A DNA stretch of 64,000 bases from Vibrio mimicus (GCF_019048845.1 NZ_CP077426.1:1473501-1537500); one strand, 5' to 3'; positions 27,497 to 37,762 are shown, numbered from the stretch's first letter. The notes: generated by a model not told the origin, from the letters alone. Numbers and translations: made by a program.

Positions 27497-28573
27497 ATGA
27501 TGATGGATAGCTTAAACCCGTTAGGTACAGATGGATTTGAATTTGTGGAATATACCGCCGCGGATCAACAGGGTATTGAAAGCCTCAAACAGCTGTTTAC
27601 TTCTCTGGGCTTTGCCGAAATTGCGAAACACCGTTCTAAGGAAGCTTGGTTATATCGCCAAGGCGACATCAATTTTATTGTGAATGCTCAGCCACGCAGC
27701 CAAGCTGAAGCGTTTGCCAAAGAGCATGGTCCTTCTGTCTGCGGGATGGCCTTTCGCGTGAAAGATGCGGCTGCCGCGCTCAAACATGCTTTGGCTAATG
27801 GTGCGGTGGAGTACAAAACCGAGATTGGGCCGATGGAGTTGAGCATTCCAGCGGTGATGGGTATTGGTGACAGCTTGCTCTACTTCGTGGATCGCTATGG
27901 TGATCACAGCATCTATGATGTCGATTTTCATTTTTACCCTGACAGCAAAGAACGCCTAGCGAAAGCGCAAGTGGGGCTGTACGAAATTGACCACCTCACT
28001 CACAACGTGAAGCGCGGCAATATGAACCAGTGGGCAGGTTTTTATGAGCGCATTGGTAACTTCCGTGAAATCCGCTACTTTGATATCGAGGGCAAACTGA
28101 CGGGGTTGGTGAGCCGAGCCATGACCGCGCCCTGTGGCAAAATCCGTATTCCGATCAACGAGTCTTCTGACGATAAATCGCAAATCGAAGAGTTTATTCG
28201 TGAGTACAAAGGGGAAGGGATCCAGCATATCGCGCTCAGCACGGATGATATTTACCACACAGTGAAAACCTTGCGTGAACGCGGTATGGATTTTATGCCG
28301 ACTCCGGATACCTATTACGACAAGGTCAATCAGCGGGTGGTTGGACATCAAGAAGATGTCGATGCGCTGCGTGAATTGCGTATTTTAATTGATGGCGCAC
28401 CGATGAAAGACGGCATTCTGCTGCAAATCTTTACCCAAACTGTAATTGGCCCAGTGTTCTTTGAAATCATTCAGCGCAAAGGAAACCAAGGTTTTGGTGA
28501 GGGGAACTTTAAAGCGCTGTTTGAATCGATTGAAGAAGATCAAATCCGCCGTGGAGTATTGACTGATGCATAA
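27497..28573 (+). CDS. hppD: 4-hydroxyphenylpyruvate dioxygenase
   Basis: Converts 4-hydroxyphenylpyruvate to homogentisate with O2 and non-heme Fe(II). The 358-residue product has two vicinal-oxygen-chelate halves. Iron ligands are visible as the His of IDHLTHN, the His of IQHIALST and the Glu of FFEIIQRKG. Three tandem ATGs lie at 27497-27505; AAGGA spacing suits the second best, so the start is uncertain by one or two codons. It overlaps hmgA by 8 bases. Homogentisate accumulation gives brown pyomelanin if the next gene fails. Confidence 0.95.
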   Translation: MMMDSLNPLGTDGFEFVEYTAADQQGIESLKQLFTSLGFAEIAKHRSKEAWLYRQGDINFIVNAQPRSQAEAFAKEHGPSVCGMAFRVKDAAAALKHALANGAVEYKTEIGPMELSIPAVMGIGDSLLYFVDRYGDHSIYDVDFHFYPDSKERLAKAQVGLYEIDHLTHNVKRGNMNQWAGFYERIGNFREIRYFDIEGKLTGLVSRAMTAPCGKIRIPINESSDDKSQIEEFIREYKGEGIQHIALSTDDIYHTVKTLRERGMDFMPTPDTYYDKVNQRVVGHQEDVDALRELRILIDGAPMKDGILLQIFTQTVIGPVFFEIIQRKGNQGFGEGNFKALFESIEEDQIRRGVLTDA

Positions 28574-29702
28574 ATGGATTACTTTTCCGCATCGTGAAGG
28601 CACCTGTTCAAGGCAGGCGCATGCAGACTTTCCTGAGCACGCTATTTACGAACGTGAGGCGGGGCGTAGTGGCTTTTTCGGCCCCGCGGCACATTTTCAT
28701 CATCAACATGCACCCACAGGATGGAGCGAGTGGGAAGGTGAATTGCGCCCACGTGCATTCAACTTCAACCATGTTGAGGGAGTGAATGCTTTATCCCCTT
28801 GGCAAGTGCCGCTTTTACTGCATAACCATGAAGTGAAAGTGCGGATTTGGAAACTTGCCCAAGCCATGCCAGCATTGGCGCGCAATGCCGATGGTGATGA
28901 GCTGTTGTTTATCCATCAGGGTAAAGCGGATCTCTATTGTGACTATGGCCATATGGTCATCGGTGATGGTGATTATGTGCTGATTCCTCGCTCTACTAAC
29001 TGGCGTTTAGAACCGATTGAGCCGTTGTTTATTCTGATGATTGAAAACACCGATGCAGCGTATTCGCTGCCGGAAAAAGGCTTAGTAGGAAATCATGCGG
29101 TGTTTGACCCTGCGGTGTTGGACGTGCCTTCGATCAATGACCAGTTCCGAGCGCAATATTCTGAGCAGCAGACTCAAGTGCAGGTGAAGCGTCACGGGCA
29201 GATCAGCACCATTACTTTCCCGTTTAACCCATTGGATGCGGTCGGTTGGCATGGCGATCTTTCTGTGGTGCGCCTCAACTGGCGCGATATTCGCCCGCTG
29301 ATGTCGCATCGCTACCATCTTCCGCCTTCAGCACACACCACCTTTGTCGGACAAGGCTTTGTGGTGTGTACCTTTGTACCGCGCCCGATTGAGAGTGACC
29401 CTGGAGCACTCAAAGTGCCGTTTTATCACAACAATGATGATTACGATGAAGTGCTGTTTTACCACGCCGGAGACTTTTTCAGCCGCGACAATATTGAAGC
29501 TGGCATGGTGACTTTCCATCCTGCGGGTTTTACTCACGGTCCGCATCCGAAAGCGTTCCAAGCCGGCTTGGAATATCGCAAAAAATTCACTGATGAAGTG
29601 GCGGTGATGATTGATACCCGCCATGCGCTGCACTTTAGCGAAGCGGCGCAGCAAGTGGAAAATCGGCAGTATGTTTACAGTTGGCAGAGTAAAAAGGAGT
29701 AG
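28566..29702 (+). CDS. hmgA: homogentisate 1,2-dioxygenase
   Basis: Opens the homogentisate ring to 4-maleylacetoacetate. It is a 378-residue cupin dioxygenase, shorter than the about 440-residue mammalian-type enzyme but typical of the shorter bacterial branch. The His-rich FGPAAHFHHQHAPTGW and the C-terminal HPAGFTHGPHPKAF region carry probable iron ligands. GGAG precedes the ATG, which overlaps the hppD stop as ATGCATAA. The frame is intact, so pyomelanin would not be expected from a gross lesion here. Confidence 0.93.
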   Translation: MHKWITFPHREGTCSRQAHADFPEHAIYEREAGRSGFFGPAAHFHHQHAPTGWSEWEGELRPRAFNFNHVEGVNALSPWQVPLLLHNHEVKVRIWKLAQAMPALARNADGDELLFIHQGKADLYCDYGHMVIGDGDYVLIPRSTNWRLEPIEPLFILMIENTDAAYSLPEKGLVGNHAVFDPAVLDVPSINDQFRAQYSEQQTQVQVKRHGQISTITFPFNPLDAVGWHGDLSVVRLNWRDIRPLMSHRYHLPPSAHTTFVGQGFVVCTFVPRPIESDPGALKVPFYHNNDDYDEVLFYHAGDFFSRDNIEAGMVTFHPAGFTHGPHPKAFQAGLEYRKKFTDEVAVMIDTRHALHFSEAAQQVENRQYVYSWQSKKE

Positions 29703-29708
29703 GGCGAT

Positions 29709-30731
29709 ATGAAATTAGCGACTCTGAAAAATGGAATGCGTGATGGTCAACTGGTGGTGGTGAGCCGAGATTTAAGCCTGTGTGTTGAAGTGCCTGAGAT
29801 TGCCACTACTTTACAGCAGGCCTTGGATAATTGGGATGTGGTGGTGGACTCGCTGCAAGATGCCTATTTCGCACTGAATGAACGCACCATTACTGCCCGT
29901 TTGTTCGACCCAGATCTTTGCCTCTCTCCGCTGCCGAGAGCCTATCACTGGGCGGATGGATCTGCTTACGTGAATCATGTTGAGTTGGTGCGCAAAGCGC
30001 GTGGCGCAGAAATGCCGGAGAGTTTTTGGACTGATCCTCTGATGTATCAAGGTGGCTCGGACATTTTTTTAGCACCGCGGGATCCGATCGTGATGGCTGA
30101 TGAAGCGTGGGGCATTGATTTTGAAGCAGAAGTGGCGGTGGTGACTTCTGATGTTGCGATGGGAAGTTCAGTGCAAGAAGCCGCACAAGCCATTCGACTG
30201 CTGATGTTGGTTAATGATGTTTCACTGCGAGGGCTGATCCCGAACGAACTCGCCAAAGGGTTTGGCTTCTATCAATCCAAACCCTCTTCGGCCTTTTCTC
30301 CTGTCGCGGTGACTCCGGATGAGCTTGGTGAAGCGTGGGATGGTGAACGGCTCGCGTTACCTTTGCGCACTACCTATAACCGCGAGTTGTTCGGCTGCCC
30401 CAATGCAGGCGTGGATATGACCTTTTCATTTCCTGAGTTAATTGCTCATGCGGCGAAAACGCGTGCGCTGTGTGCCGGCTCCATTATTGGCTCGGGAACG
30501 GTCTCCAATAAGCAGGGTACCGATTACGGCAGCGCGATCCGTGAAGGTGGTGTGGGTTATTCCTGTATTGCGGAACTGCGGATGATTGAAACGTTGCGTG
30601 ATGGCAAACCGCAAACGCCATTTATGCAGTTTGGTGATACGGTGCGTATTGAGATGTTCAACTATCAGCAACAAAGCGTATTTGGTGCGATTGAACAGCG
30701 TGTGCTGCCACACAACAAGGAGACACAATGA
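29709..30731 (+). CDS. fahA: fumarylacetoacetate hydrolase family protein
   Basis: Final step of tyrosine degradation: hydrolyses fumarylacetoacetate to fumarate and acetoacetate. The 340-residue FAA-hydrolase fold shows the metal site around GIDFEAEVAVVT and the GSGTVSNKQG loop. GGAG lies upstream of the ATG. It follows hmgA by 6 bases and overlaps maiA by 4 (ATGA), so the four genes are one operon. Confidence 0.92.
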   Translation: MKLATLKNGMRDGQLVVVSRDLSLCVEVPEIATTLQQALDNWDVVVDSLQDAYFALNERTITARLFDPDLCLSPLPRAYHWADGSAYVNHVELVRKARGAEMPESFWTDPLMYQGGSDIFLAPRDPIVMADEAWGIDFEAEVAVVTSDVAMGSSVQEAAQAIRLLMLVNDVSLRGLIPNELAKGFGFYQSKPSSAFSPVAVTPDELGEAWDGERLALPLRTTYNRELFGCPNAGVDMTFSFPELIAHAAKTRALCAGSIIGSGTVSNKQGTDYGSAIREGGVGYSCIAELRMIETLRDGKPQTPFMQFGDTVRIEMFNYQQQSVFGAIEQRVLPHNKETQ

Positions 30732-31372
30732 GTTTGATTCTTTATGGATACTGGCGATCTTCTGCGGCTTACCGAGTGCGAATTGCGCTCAACATCAAAC
30801 AGTTGGCGTATGAATCGCGTGCTGTGCATTTGAATAAAGATGGGGGGCAGCAACATCATGCGGATTTTCATCGCCTCAATCCTAGCGAACTCATCCCCGT
30901 GCTTATTGATGGTGAACTGTGTTTAAACCAGTCGTTGACGATTATTGAATATCTGGATGAAACCTATCCAGAGCCTCGTCTGATCCCTGAACGAGGTGTA
31001 GAACGCTATCAAATAAAGGCATTGGCGCTCGATATCGCAGCCGATATCCATCCGATCAATAATTTGCGGATTTTGCAGTACCTTTCCGCAGAGTTTTCGG
31101 CTTCGGACGATGAGAAAAATCGCTGGTATCGTCACTGGATTGACAAGGGTTTTCGAAGTTTAGAAGAGAAAATGAGCCAAACGGCGGGCAAGTTCAGTGT
31201 GGGGGATCGGTTGTCGCTGGTGGATGTCTGCTTAGTGCCTCAGGTTTACAATGCGGAGCGGTTTCATATGGATATGAGTCGTTATCCCACTTTGCAAAGA
31301 GTGACCGAAACATTGCGAGCCTTACCTGCTTTTGTGAAGGCTGCGCCTGAAAATCAACCTGATGCCCATTGA
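30728..31372 (+). CDS. maiA: maleylacetoacetate isomerase (zeta-class GST)
   Basis: Glutathione-dependent cis-trans isomerase linking HmgA and the hydrolase. At 214 residues it has the thioredoxin-like N-terminal domain with SSAAYRVRIALN (active-site Ser pair; Ala where mammalian zeta GSTs have Cys, common in bacteria), NPSELIPVL with the cis-Pro, and QSLTIIEYLDE for glutathione binding, then the helical C-domain with GDRLSLVDVCLVPQ. Its 3' end overlaps the convergent HD-GYP gene by 19 bases. Confidence 0.94.
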   Translation: MSLILYGYWRSSAAYRVRIALNIKQLAYESRAVHLNKDGGQQHHADFHRLNPSELIPVLIDGELCLNQSLTIIEYLDETYPEPRLIPERGVERYQIKALALDIAADIHPINNLRILQYLSAEFSASDDEKNRWYRHWIDKGFRSLEEKMSQTAGKFSVGDRLSLVDVCLVPQVYNAERFHMDMSRYPTLQRVTETLRALPAFVKAAPENQPDAH

Positions 31373-32493
31373 GCTGGAGTCTGAGCGGTTATATCAGGCT
31401 CCTCATCAGAAAATTGCTGCGCAATCGCGATGAAGTTCTGTTCTTCAGTCAAAAACGCTTCGATCACTTGTGGATCGAAGTGAGTGCCGCAGCCTTTTAA
31501 AATAATCGCTTTAGCTTCTTCGTGGCTCATGGGTTCTTTATAGACGCGGCGACAAATCAGAGCGTCATACACATCAGCAAGCGCCATTAAACGTGCACTG
31601 AGTGGAATGGCTTCTCCTCTTAATCCCATTGGATACCCCGAACCATCCCATTTTTCGTGATGACCGATGACGATCTCTTTAGCAACCCTGATCAGTTCGG
31701 TACAAGCCCCAGAGAGCTTTTCTGCTTTCTCTAGCGCAAGTTTACCTAGCAGTGCGTGATTACGCATGATGGTGAACTCACTCTCAGTGAGCTTTCCTGG
31801 TTTGAGCAGTATGTTGTCAGGAATGCCTACTTTACCGATATCGTGCAAAGGAGCGGCTTTAAAGTAAGTGTCAATCGTTCTCGGAGTCAGCGTGTCACGG
31901 TACTTGTCTAAGGTCGCTAAACGTTCGGCGAGTACTTTCACATAATGTTGTGTACGCAGTAGGTGGTTACCTGTCTCCGGATCGCGTGTTTCGGCAAGGC
32001 TTGCCAGCGCAAAAACTACCGCATCTTGCATACGATCTAATTCGTTTGAACGGCGTAAAACTTCAGTTTCTAAGTAATCATTTTGATTCAACAGAATATC
32101 TTTCGAGATCTTGTTTTGAAGATGCGTCTGCACGCGTGATTTCAGTAAAGGAATACTGGCAGGTTTAAACACATAGTCGACTGCGCCGAGTTCAAAACCG
32201 AGTTGTTCATCCTCTGGACTACTTTTACCCGTCAGAAAGATTACGGGGATATGCTCGGTAAGCGGGTTTTGTTTGATTTGATGAATGACCTCATAGCCAG
32301 ACATTTCAGGCATCACAATATCGAGCAGCACCAAGTCAATCGGATACTGCCCTAAAATGTCTAAAGCTACTTTGCCAGAACGCGCCGCTTTAACTCGATA
32401 AAACTGCGCCAAACCTTGTGACATGAAGGCAATGTTATCTGGCGAATCATCGACAATCAGTATTGTGCACTCGGTCAAGCTTTTGATTGGCAT
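31354..32493 (-). CDS. HD-GYP response regulator, c-di-GMP phosphodiesterase
   Basis: A two-component output protein degrading cyclic di-GMP. Residues about 10-125 are a receiver with phosphoacceptor Asp58 (LVLLDIVMPEMSG); residues about 150-360 form an HD-GYP domain with LHDIGK (His217-Asp218), GHHEKWDGSGYP (GYP 286-288) and ALADVYDAL. All key metal ligands appear present, so activity is expected. The frame opens at 32514, but AGGAT before the ATG at 32493 favours that start (379 residues). It is divergent from a large hybrid kinase, a likely cognate partner. Confidence 0.93.
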   Translation of the reverse strand: MPIKSLTECTILIVDDSPDNIAFMSQGLAQFYRVKAARSGKVALDILGQYPIDLVLLDIVMPEMSGYEVIHQIKQNPLTEHIPVIFLTGKSSPEDEQLGFELGAVDYVFKPASIPLLKSRVQTHLQNKISKDILLNQNDYLETEVLRRSNELDRMQDAVVFALASLAETRDPETGNHLLRTQHYVKVLAERLATLDKYRDTLTPRTIDTYFKAAPLHDIGKVGIPDNILLKPGKLTESEFTIMRNHALLGKLALEKAEKLSGACTELIRVAKEIVIGHHEKWDGSGYPMGLRGEAIPLSARLMALADVYDALICRRVYKEPMSHEEAKAIILKGCGTHFDPQVIEAFLTEEQNFIAIAQQFSDEEPDITAQTPAQWASG

Positions 32494-32613
32494 GCAAACT
32501 ATCCTATTCATCACAAAGTTTAGGTATTTCAGATGTAAATAGCATCCATTGTTTAAACTATAGCTAAACTTTCAAAATAAGCTGCACAAATCCTGTACTG
32601 ATAAGGAGATAGC

Positions 32614-35600
32614 ATGCGCTCAATCAAAGCGATGTTTGCACTACTATTTTGCTTAATGGCGGTCTTATCTGTAGCCATGTTTAAAATCACTCGGCAAGTG
32701 GCCGATCTTAGGCTAGAGAGCCACCAGCACAGTGAGCAGCTTTATCAATTTTATCGCTTATCTCAAGAGCTAAAGCAAAGCTCCGATCATTTGACCAAGT
32801 TTGCACGTGCCTACGCCAGTACAGGAAATGAACGCTGGTTGCGCTTATTTAATCAGGTGTTGGATGTCCGTAATGGTAAGTTGCCAGCACCGGTGAACAA
32901 TGACTATGAATTCTGGGATGTGGTTGTACTTAATGACAGCAAAGCTCAGGAGCCGACCTCTCCTGATCACTATCCATCGCTCATTGAGCGTATTCGTCAG
33001 TCAGGCATCGATTCTGTAGAATTTTTAGAATTACAAAATGCTTTAGCTTTATCCGATCAGCTTGTTGCGTTAGAACGTGAAGCGTTTATGGCCGTAACAG
33101 GATGGAAAAAAGAGTTTCAAGGCGAGTATCGCTACACAGGTGAACCAGATCTGAACTATGCGCGCTCTCTGCTCTACAGTGAAAAATATTTTCTCGAAAA
33201 AGCCAAAATTATGGCCGCGATTGGTTCTGCGCACGCCAATATCGTTCAGCGCATTGAATCTCAAATGAAAGCGGTGGATGAACAGGCACTGTATTACGAA
33301 AGGCTAAACCTGATTCTGGTGGCGGTTTTATTGGCGGCGATCATCGCTTCTTTTATCTTGCTTTGGATTGTATACATCGCCCCATTAACCACCTTACTTA
33401 AAACGGTGGTCAAACAGGTACGCAGTGAAGATTACGAGTTTACGCTCACACAAAAAGCGTATGGCGAGCTACAGCGTTTTATCGATAGCTTAAACGTGGT
33501 ATTTCACCATATTGCTGAGCAGTTGAGTTTTAATACCTTGGTGAAAGATTTCAATATCATCATCAGAAATAACCCAACAACGGAAGCGCTGTGTCAACAG
33601 GTAACACAATTTTTATTGCATCAGTTCCCCGTTGAATTGATCGGACTGTATATCTACCGTGATGGCATTCTTACTCGTGTGGCAGGAGTCGGCCAAGCGG
33701 AGTTGGCTCTGCGTGAATACAGTGATCCCACAACCACGTATTTTAGTGTGCTACGTTCTGGAAAGCCTTATGCCATGAAAGCGCTTGGAGGCAATTACCA
33801 AGTGGTCTCTGCATCAGGAACGATAGCGCTGAATGAAGTCTATTATTTGCCTTTGCACGTGAACTCGCAGCCTATTGCACTCCTTGAGTTGGGCACAGTG
33901 GGGATGATCAGTATTCAGCAGTACCACTGGTTGTCACAAATGCTGGATGATCTTTCTGTGGCGATTCAATTGACGCAAAATGCTGAACTTCAACGTTTAG
34001 CTGAACGAAAAGTGCTTGAGCAGTCCCAACTCAACCAAGAGATTTTAGATGCCACTCCGAATCCTATGTATTGCTTAAGTGCGAATGGCACTTTCTTAAC
34101 CGTGAATGCCCAGTTTCTCGAGATGGTTGGGTTGGAAAGCAACGAAGTGATTGGTAAACAGCCACAAGAAATTTTTCCGGATTGCGTTGCGGATTGTTTT
34201 GCTCAAGCTCATGCATTGCTCACCCAGCAGCAAAGTAGCCAAAACTATGAAATATCCATGATAGATCACAAAGGTATACAGCACGAAATGCTGGTGTATG
34301 AAGCTTCATTCGGTGATAGAGCCGATAAAGTGAATGGCATAGTAGGCCTGCTGCTTGATCTCACTGAGCGTAAAGTCATGGAGCAGGAACTGCGTGAAGC
34401 CAAAGATGCGGCAGATGCGATGAGTCAAGCCAAAGGGGATTTTTTGGCTAATATGAGCCATGAGATTCGCACGCCCATGAACGCCATTCTAGGCATGGCA
34501 CACTTGGCATTGAATACTAAATTAGATACCACGCAACGTAAGTACGTTACCCGAATTAATGAATCGGCCAAAAATTTGTTGGGCATCATTAATGACATTC
34601 TCGATTTTTCAAAAATAGAAGCGGGAAAACTCAATGTGGAACGAATTGATTTCAATCTCGATGATGTGTTGGATAACGTCACTGCGGTGATTTCATTGAA
34701 AGCCCAGGAGAAAGGTATTGAGTTTTTGATGGACATCGACCCCCATATTCCTTTGGGGCTGATTGGTGATCCCCTACGTCTTGGGCAAGTCATCGTTAAC
34801 TTGTGTGGCAATGCGGTGAAATTTACTCACCAAGGTGAAATTGTGATTACCGCTCGTGTAAGCCAACTCAATGATCAGTACGTCACGCTGGGTTTTGCAG
34901 TTAAAGATACGGGAATTGGCATCGCGAAAGAAAAGCTCACCGATTTATTTAACGCCTTCTCACAAGCCGATAGCAGTATTACCCGACAATATGGTGGTAC
35001 CGGATTGGGTTTGAGTATCAGCAAACAGTTGGTCGAGCTGATGGGGGGGCAGATCTCAGTTCGCAGTACGGAGGGAGAGGGATCCATCTTTGAATTTTCA
35101 GTCGTCTGTGGCTTACAAGAAGCAAAAATGCGCGATATTGCTCAGCCTGTACATGGGTTGGCAGATAAACGAGTGTTGGTGGTGGATGATAACGATTCTG
35201 CCCGTAACATTTTGGACTCATTACTTACGGCGATGCGCTTTAATGTCGTGACTGTGAGTAACGGGTTTGAAGCGTTGTCAGAAATTCAGCACAAGAAATT
35301 TGATATGTTATTTGTTGACTGGAATATGCCAGGAATGAACGGCATTGAGCTATTGACCCGAGTGCAATCGCTTGGTCTTCGTGAAAAAACGAAATGTTTC
35401 CTTGTTACCGCGTATGGACGTGACATTAATCTCGATGGAGAAAATGGCAAACTGGTTGATGCACTTATCGTTAAGCCTGTGAATCCCTCCAATTTGTTGG
35501 ATGCGATCGTAACCAGCTACGGTATTGAACATGTCAGACATAAACATTCAGAACACCATCCACACAGTAAACCCAATTTCAAAGGAAAGAGCATTCTCTT

Positions 35601-36585
35601 AGTTGAAGATAATGAAGTGAACCAGGAAGTTGCACTTGGTTTGCTTCAAGATACAGGACTCAGGGTTACGATTGCCAATAATGGCCAAGAAGCGTTAGAG
35701 AAGATTGAGCAAGCTCGTTTTGATCTTGTTCTCATGGATATGCAGATGCCAGTGATGGATGGAATTACTGCCACTAAGCGCCTTCGTGCAGATAAACGAT
35801 GGAAAGAACTTCCCATTGTGGCAATGACGGCGAATGCAATGACGGTGGATATTGAACGTTGTACTCAAGCTGGCATGAATGATCACCTTTCAAAACCTAT
35901 TGATATTGATAAGTTTTATTCAGTCCTAAAACAATTTTTGCAAGAGGAGTTGATACTCGAAGAATCAGCAATAAGGCCTAGAGATAGGGCAAACGAATTA
36001 ACGACTTCTTCTGCGCGAGATCTTCCTAAGTTAACTGGTATTGATGTTGAACAGGCGATTTACCGGATTGGAGGGAACCAACAGCGATATTTTGAAATTC
36101 TGCGTCATTTTATTACAAGCCAGCAGCAAGAGTTGGCGAGAATCCCAGCCCTGATTACAGAGCAAGATTGGGAGTCTGCAACTCGTGTCGCTCATACCTT
36201 AAAAGGGTCTGCCGCCAACTTAGGCTTAGATGAGTTGGCTAAGATTGCTTCGGAGATGGAACAAGGCTTATGCGAACAGGTTGAACCAGCCTCAACACAG
36301 CTAGAGCAAACTCAAACCATACTGACACAGGTTAATGAAGAACTTTTAGCGTGGGATAAGTTGCATAGTCATTCGGAGTTGGATAAAAACTTTGACTCAA
36401 CGGCGTGGTACCAACAACTTCAGCAAGCGATTAAAGATTATGATGTTATCGCGCTTAATTTGTGTAAACCGATTCGACAAGTAACCGCGTGGGATTCAAC
36501 CCAACAAACCGCGCTGATCAATGCGATTGAAAACTTTGATTTTGAGCAAGCTAAGCAGCTTTTGGAATCGTACCCCGTTATCTAA
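32614..36585 (+). CDS. hybrid sensor histidine kinase with two receivers and an Hpt domain
   Basis: A 1323-residue inner-membrane phosphorelay kinase. In order: membrane helix about 7-25, a periplasmic region to about 228, a second membrane helix to about 252, a GAF-like region (about 310-450), PAS (about 475-590), HisKA with His616 in MSHEIRTP, an ATPase domain (N box NLCGNAVKFT, DTGIGI, GGTGLGLSI), receiver 1 with Asp902, receiver 2 with Asp1042, and an Hpt domain with His1194 (AHTLKGSAANLG). AAGGAG precedes the ATG. All phosphorelay residues are present. The adjacent HD-GYP regulator is the natural output, linking an unknown periplasmic signal to c-di-GMP breakdown. Confidence 0.93.
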   Translation: MRSIKAMFALLFCLMAVLSVAMFKITRQVADLRLESHQHSEQLYQFYRLSQELKQSSDHLTKFARAYASTGNERWLRLFNQVLDVRNGKLPAPVNNDYEFWDVVVLNDSKAQEPTSPDHYPSLIERIRQSGIDSVEFLELQNALALSDQLVALEREAFMAVTGWKKEFQGEYRYTGEPDLNYARSLLYSEKYFLEKAKIMAAIGSAHANIVQRIESQMKAVDEQALYYERLNLILVAVLLAAIIASFILLWIVYIAPLTTLLKTVVKQVRSEDYEFTLTQKAYGELQRFIDSLNVVFHHIAEQLSFNTLVKDFNIIIRNNPTTEALCQQVTQFLLHQFPVELIGLYIYRDGILTRVAGVGQAELALREYSDPTTTYFSVLRSGKPYAMKALGGNYQVVSASGTIALNEVYYLPLHVNSQPIALLELGTVGMISIQQYHWLSQMLDDLSVAIQLTQNAELQRLAERKVLEQSQLNQEILDATPNPMYCLSANGTFLTVNAQFLEMVGLESNEVIGKQPQEIFPDCVADCFAQAHALLTQQQSSQNYEISMIDHKGIQHEMLVYEASFGDRADKVNGIVGLLLDLTERKVMEQELREAKDAADAMSQAKGDFLANMSHEIRTPMNAILGMAHLALNTKLDTTQRKYVTRINESAKNLLGIINDILDFSKIEAGKLNVERIDFNLDDVLDNVTAVISLKAQEKGIEFLMDIDPHIPLGLIGDPLRLGQVIVNLCGNAVKFTHQGEIVITARVSQLNDQYVTLGFAVKDTGIGIAKEKLTDLFNAFSQADSSITRQYGGTGLGLSISKQLVELMGGQISVRSTEGEGSIFEFSVVCGLQEAKMRDIAQPVHGLADKRVLVVDDNDSARNILDSLLTAMRFNVVTVSNGFEALSEIQHKKFDMLFVDWNMPGMNGIELLTRVQSLGLREKTKCFLVTAYGRDINLDGENGKLVDALIVKPVNPSNLLDAIVTSYGIEHVRHKHSEHHPHSKPNFKGKSILLVEDNEVNQEVALGLLQDTGLRVTIANNGQEALEKIEQARFDLVLMDMQMPVMDGITATKRLRADKRWKELPIVAMTANAMTVDIERCTQAGMNDHLSKPIDIDKFYSVLKQFLQEELILEESAIRPRDRANELTTSSARDLPKLTGIDVEQAIYRIGGNQQRYFEILRHFITSQQQELARIPALITEQDWESATRVAHTLKGSAANLGLDELAKIASEMEQGLCEQVEPASTQLEQTQTILTQVNEELLAWDKLHSHSELDKNFDSTAWYQQLQQAIKDYDVIALNLCKPIRQVTAWDSTQQTALINAIENFDFEQAKQLLESYPVI

Positions 36586-36600
36586 ACGCGAGATGGCTAA

Positions 36601-36635
36601 GCACTCCTCCTCGACAAATGAGTCAGGAGGAGTGC
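36601..36635. terminator. hairpin between hybrid kinase and peroxiredoxin
   Basis: GCACTCCTCCT and AGGAGGAGTGC form an 11-bp perfect stem around a 13-base loop between convergent genes. There is no T run, so termination strength is uncertain. Confidence 0.6.
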
Positions 36636-36643
36636 AGATTGAA

Positions 36644-37117
36644 TTAAAGACTGGCGAGAATGGTTTCAGCTTTACTCAACTCGAATGTTTTAGGTGGTTC
36701 TACATTGAGTAACGTCACCACATTATTCTCAATTACCATCGCGTAGCGTTGTGACCGGATTCCACCAAAACTCCCAGTGTTCATTTCTAGCCCGAGAGCC
36801 TGCGTAAAAGAGGCATCACCATCGGCTAACATGAGTATCTCACTCGCATTTTGGTTTTCCCCCCATGCCTTCATGACAAAGGCGTCATTGACGGAAACGC
36901 AAGCAATCAAATCAACGCCTTTCTCTTTAAATTTGTCTGCAAGTACGACATAACCGGGCAAATGCGCTTCAGAGCATGTTGGAGTAAAAGCTCCTGGAAC
37001 AGCAAACAGCACGACTTTTTTGTTTGCAAATAGAGTATGTACTGAATGCGTCAACGTACCTTCCGCGGTGCGTTGGCTAAGTTGAACATTTGGGAGGGTT
37101 TGTCCGATAGCAATCAT
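36644..37117 (-). CDS. peroxiredoxin (Prx5/AhpE-like, AhpC/TSA fold)
   Basis: A 157-residue thiol peroxidase reducing peroxides in the cytosol. The peroxidatic Cys48 sits in PGAFTPTCSEAHLPGY, the Prx5-class motif, with the conserved Arg in SQRYAMVIE. No second cysteine fits a resolving role except one near residue 76 (IACVSVND), so the reductant (glutaredoxin or thioredoxin) is unclear. The frame opens at 37189, but AAGGA spaced 7 bases from the ATG at 37117 fixes the start. No glutaredoxin domain is fused. Confidence 0.9.
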   Translation of the reverse strand: MIAIGQTLPNVQLSQRTAEGTLTHSVHTLFANKKVVLFAVPGAFTPTCSEAHLPGYVVLADKFKEKGVDLIACVSVNDAFVMKAWGENQNASEILMLADGDASFTQALGLEMNTGSFGGIRSQRYAMVIENNVVTLLNVEPPKTFELSKAETILASL

Positions 37118-37762
37118 TTTCATTTCCTTAATTAAGATGACTAGTCTGTTTGGCTTGGTGTGCGGATAGTGTAGATGGTTGCTCGCCAAACAAATAGAGA
37201 CGATTAATAAGGGTATTTAGATCTTTATGTTCTTGACGTCATTTATGTTGGCCTGCCGATAATAGATTATTTCAGGCGCATTGAAGCAAGTCTTGAACCG
37301 CAGTCTTAACTTCATGGTAGTAATCTGGTCATTTCGATGTATTTTTATTCAAAATCAAAGGTTGAGTTTATTTCTCATAATTAACTCTCTGCGACAATAT
37401 TGACATAATCCCCATGAATTCTGTGATCAAAAAATAGATAATTAACCGCTTTGATTGACGTCCCAATAAAAAATATTGAACTCTTGCCGGAAGATAAAAA
37501 CAAAGGATTAATCAGCAACGAAGGAATGCCACCATCGTCAGACAACGTCAGTAAGATCTGAACTATTCACTAATGCAATGGTTCGTTTGAGTCAATAAAG
37601 GCTAGCAACAAATATAACAAGAGACCCGTTCATTGATTTCGATGATACGGTTATTTGCGTTGCGCTCGAATTCTGGGGGCAGATAAAATTTTCCAGACTA
37701 ATGCCTGAAATCGTGAGGACTTGAGACAGTCGCCGTTTCTGACATGAAGGACAATTAGAATA
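37118..37762. other. long non-coding gap before the propeller-GGDEF gene
   Basis: 645 bases. A 60-codon minus-strand frame at 37592-37774 has no supporting signal and is rejected. I see no clear riboswitch, repeat or operator; it should contain promoters for the two divergent genes. Confidence 0.5.
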
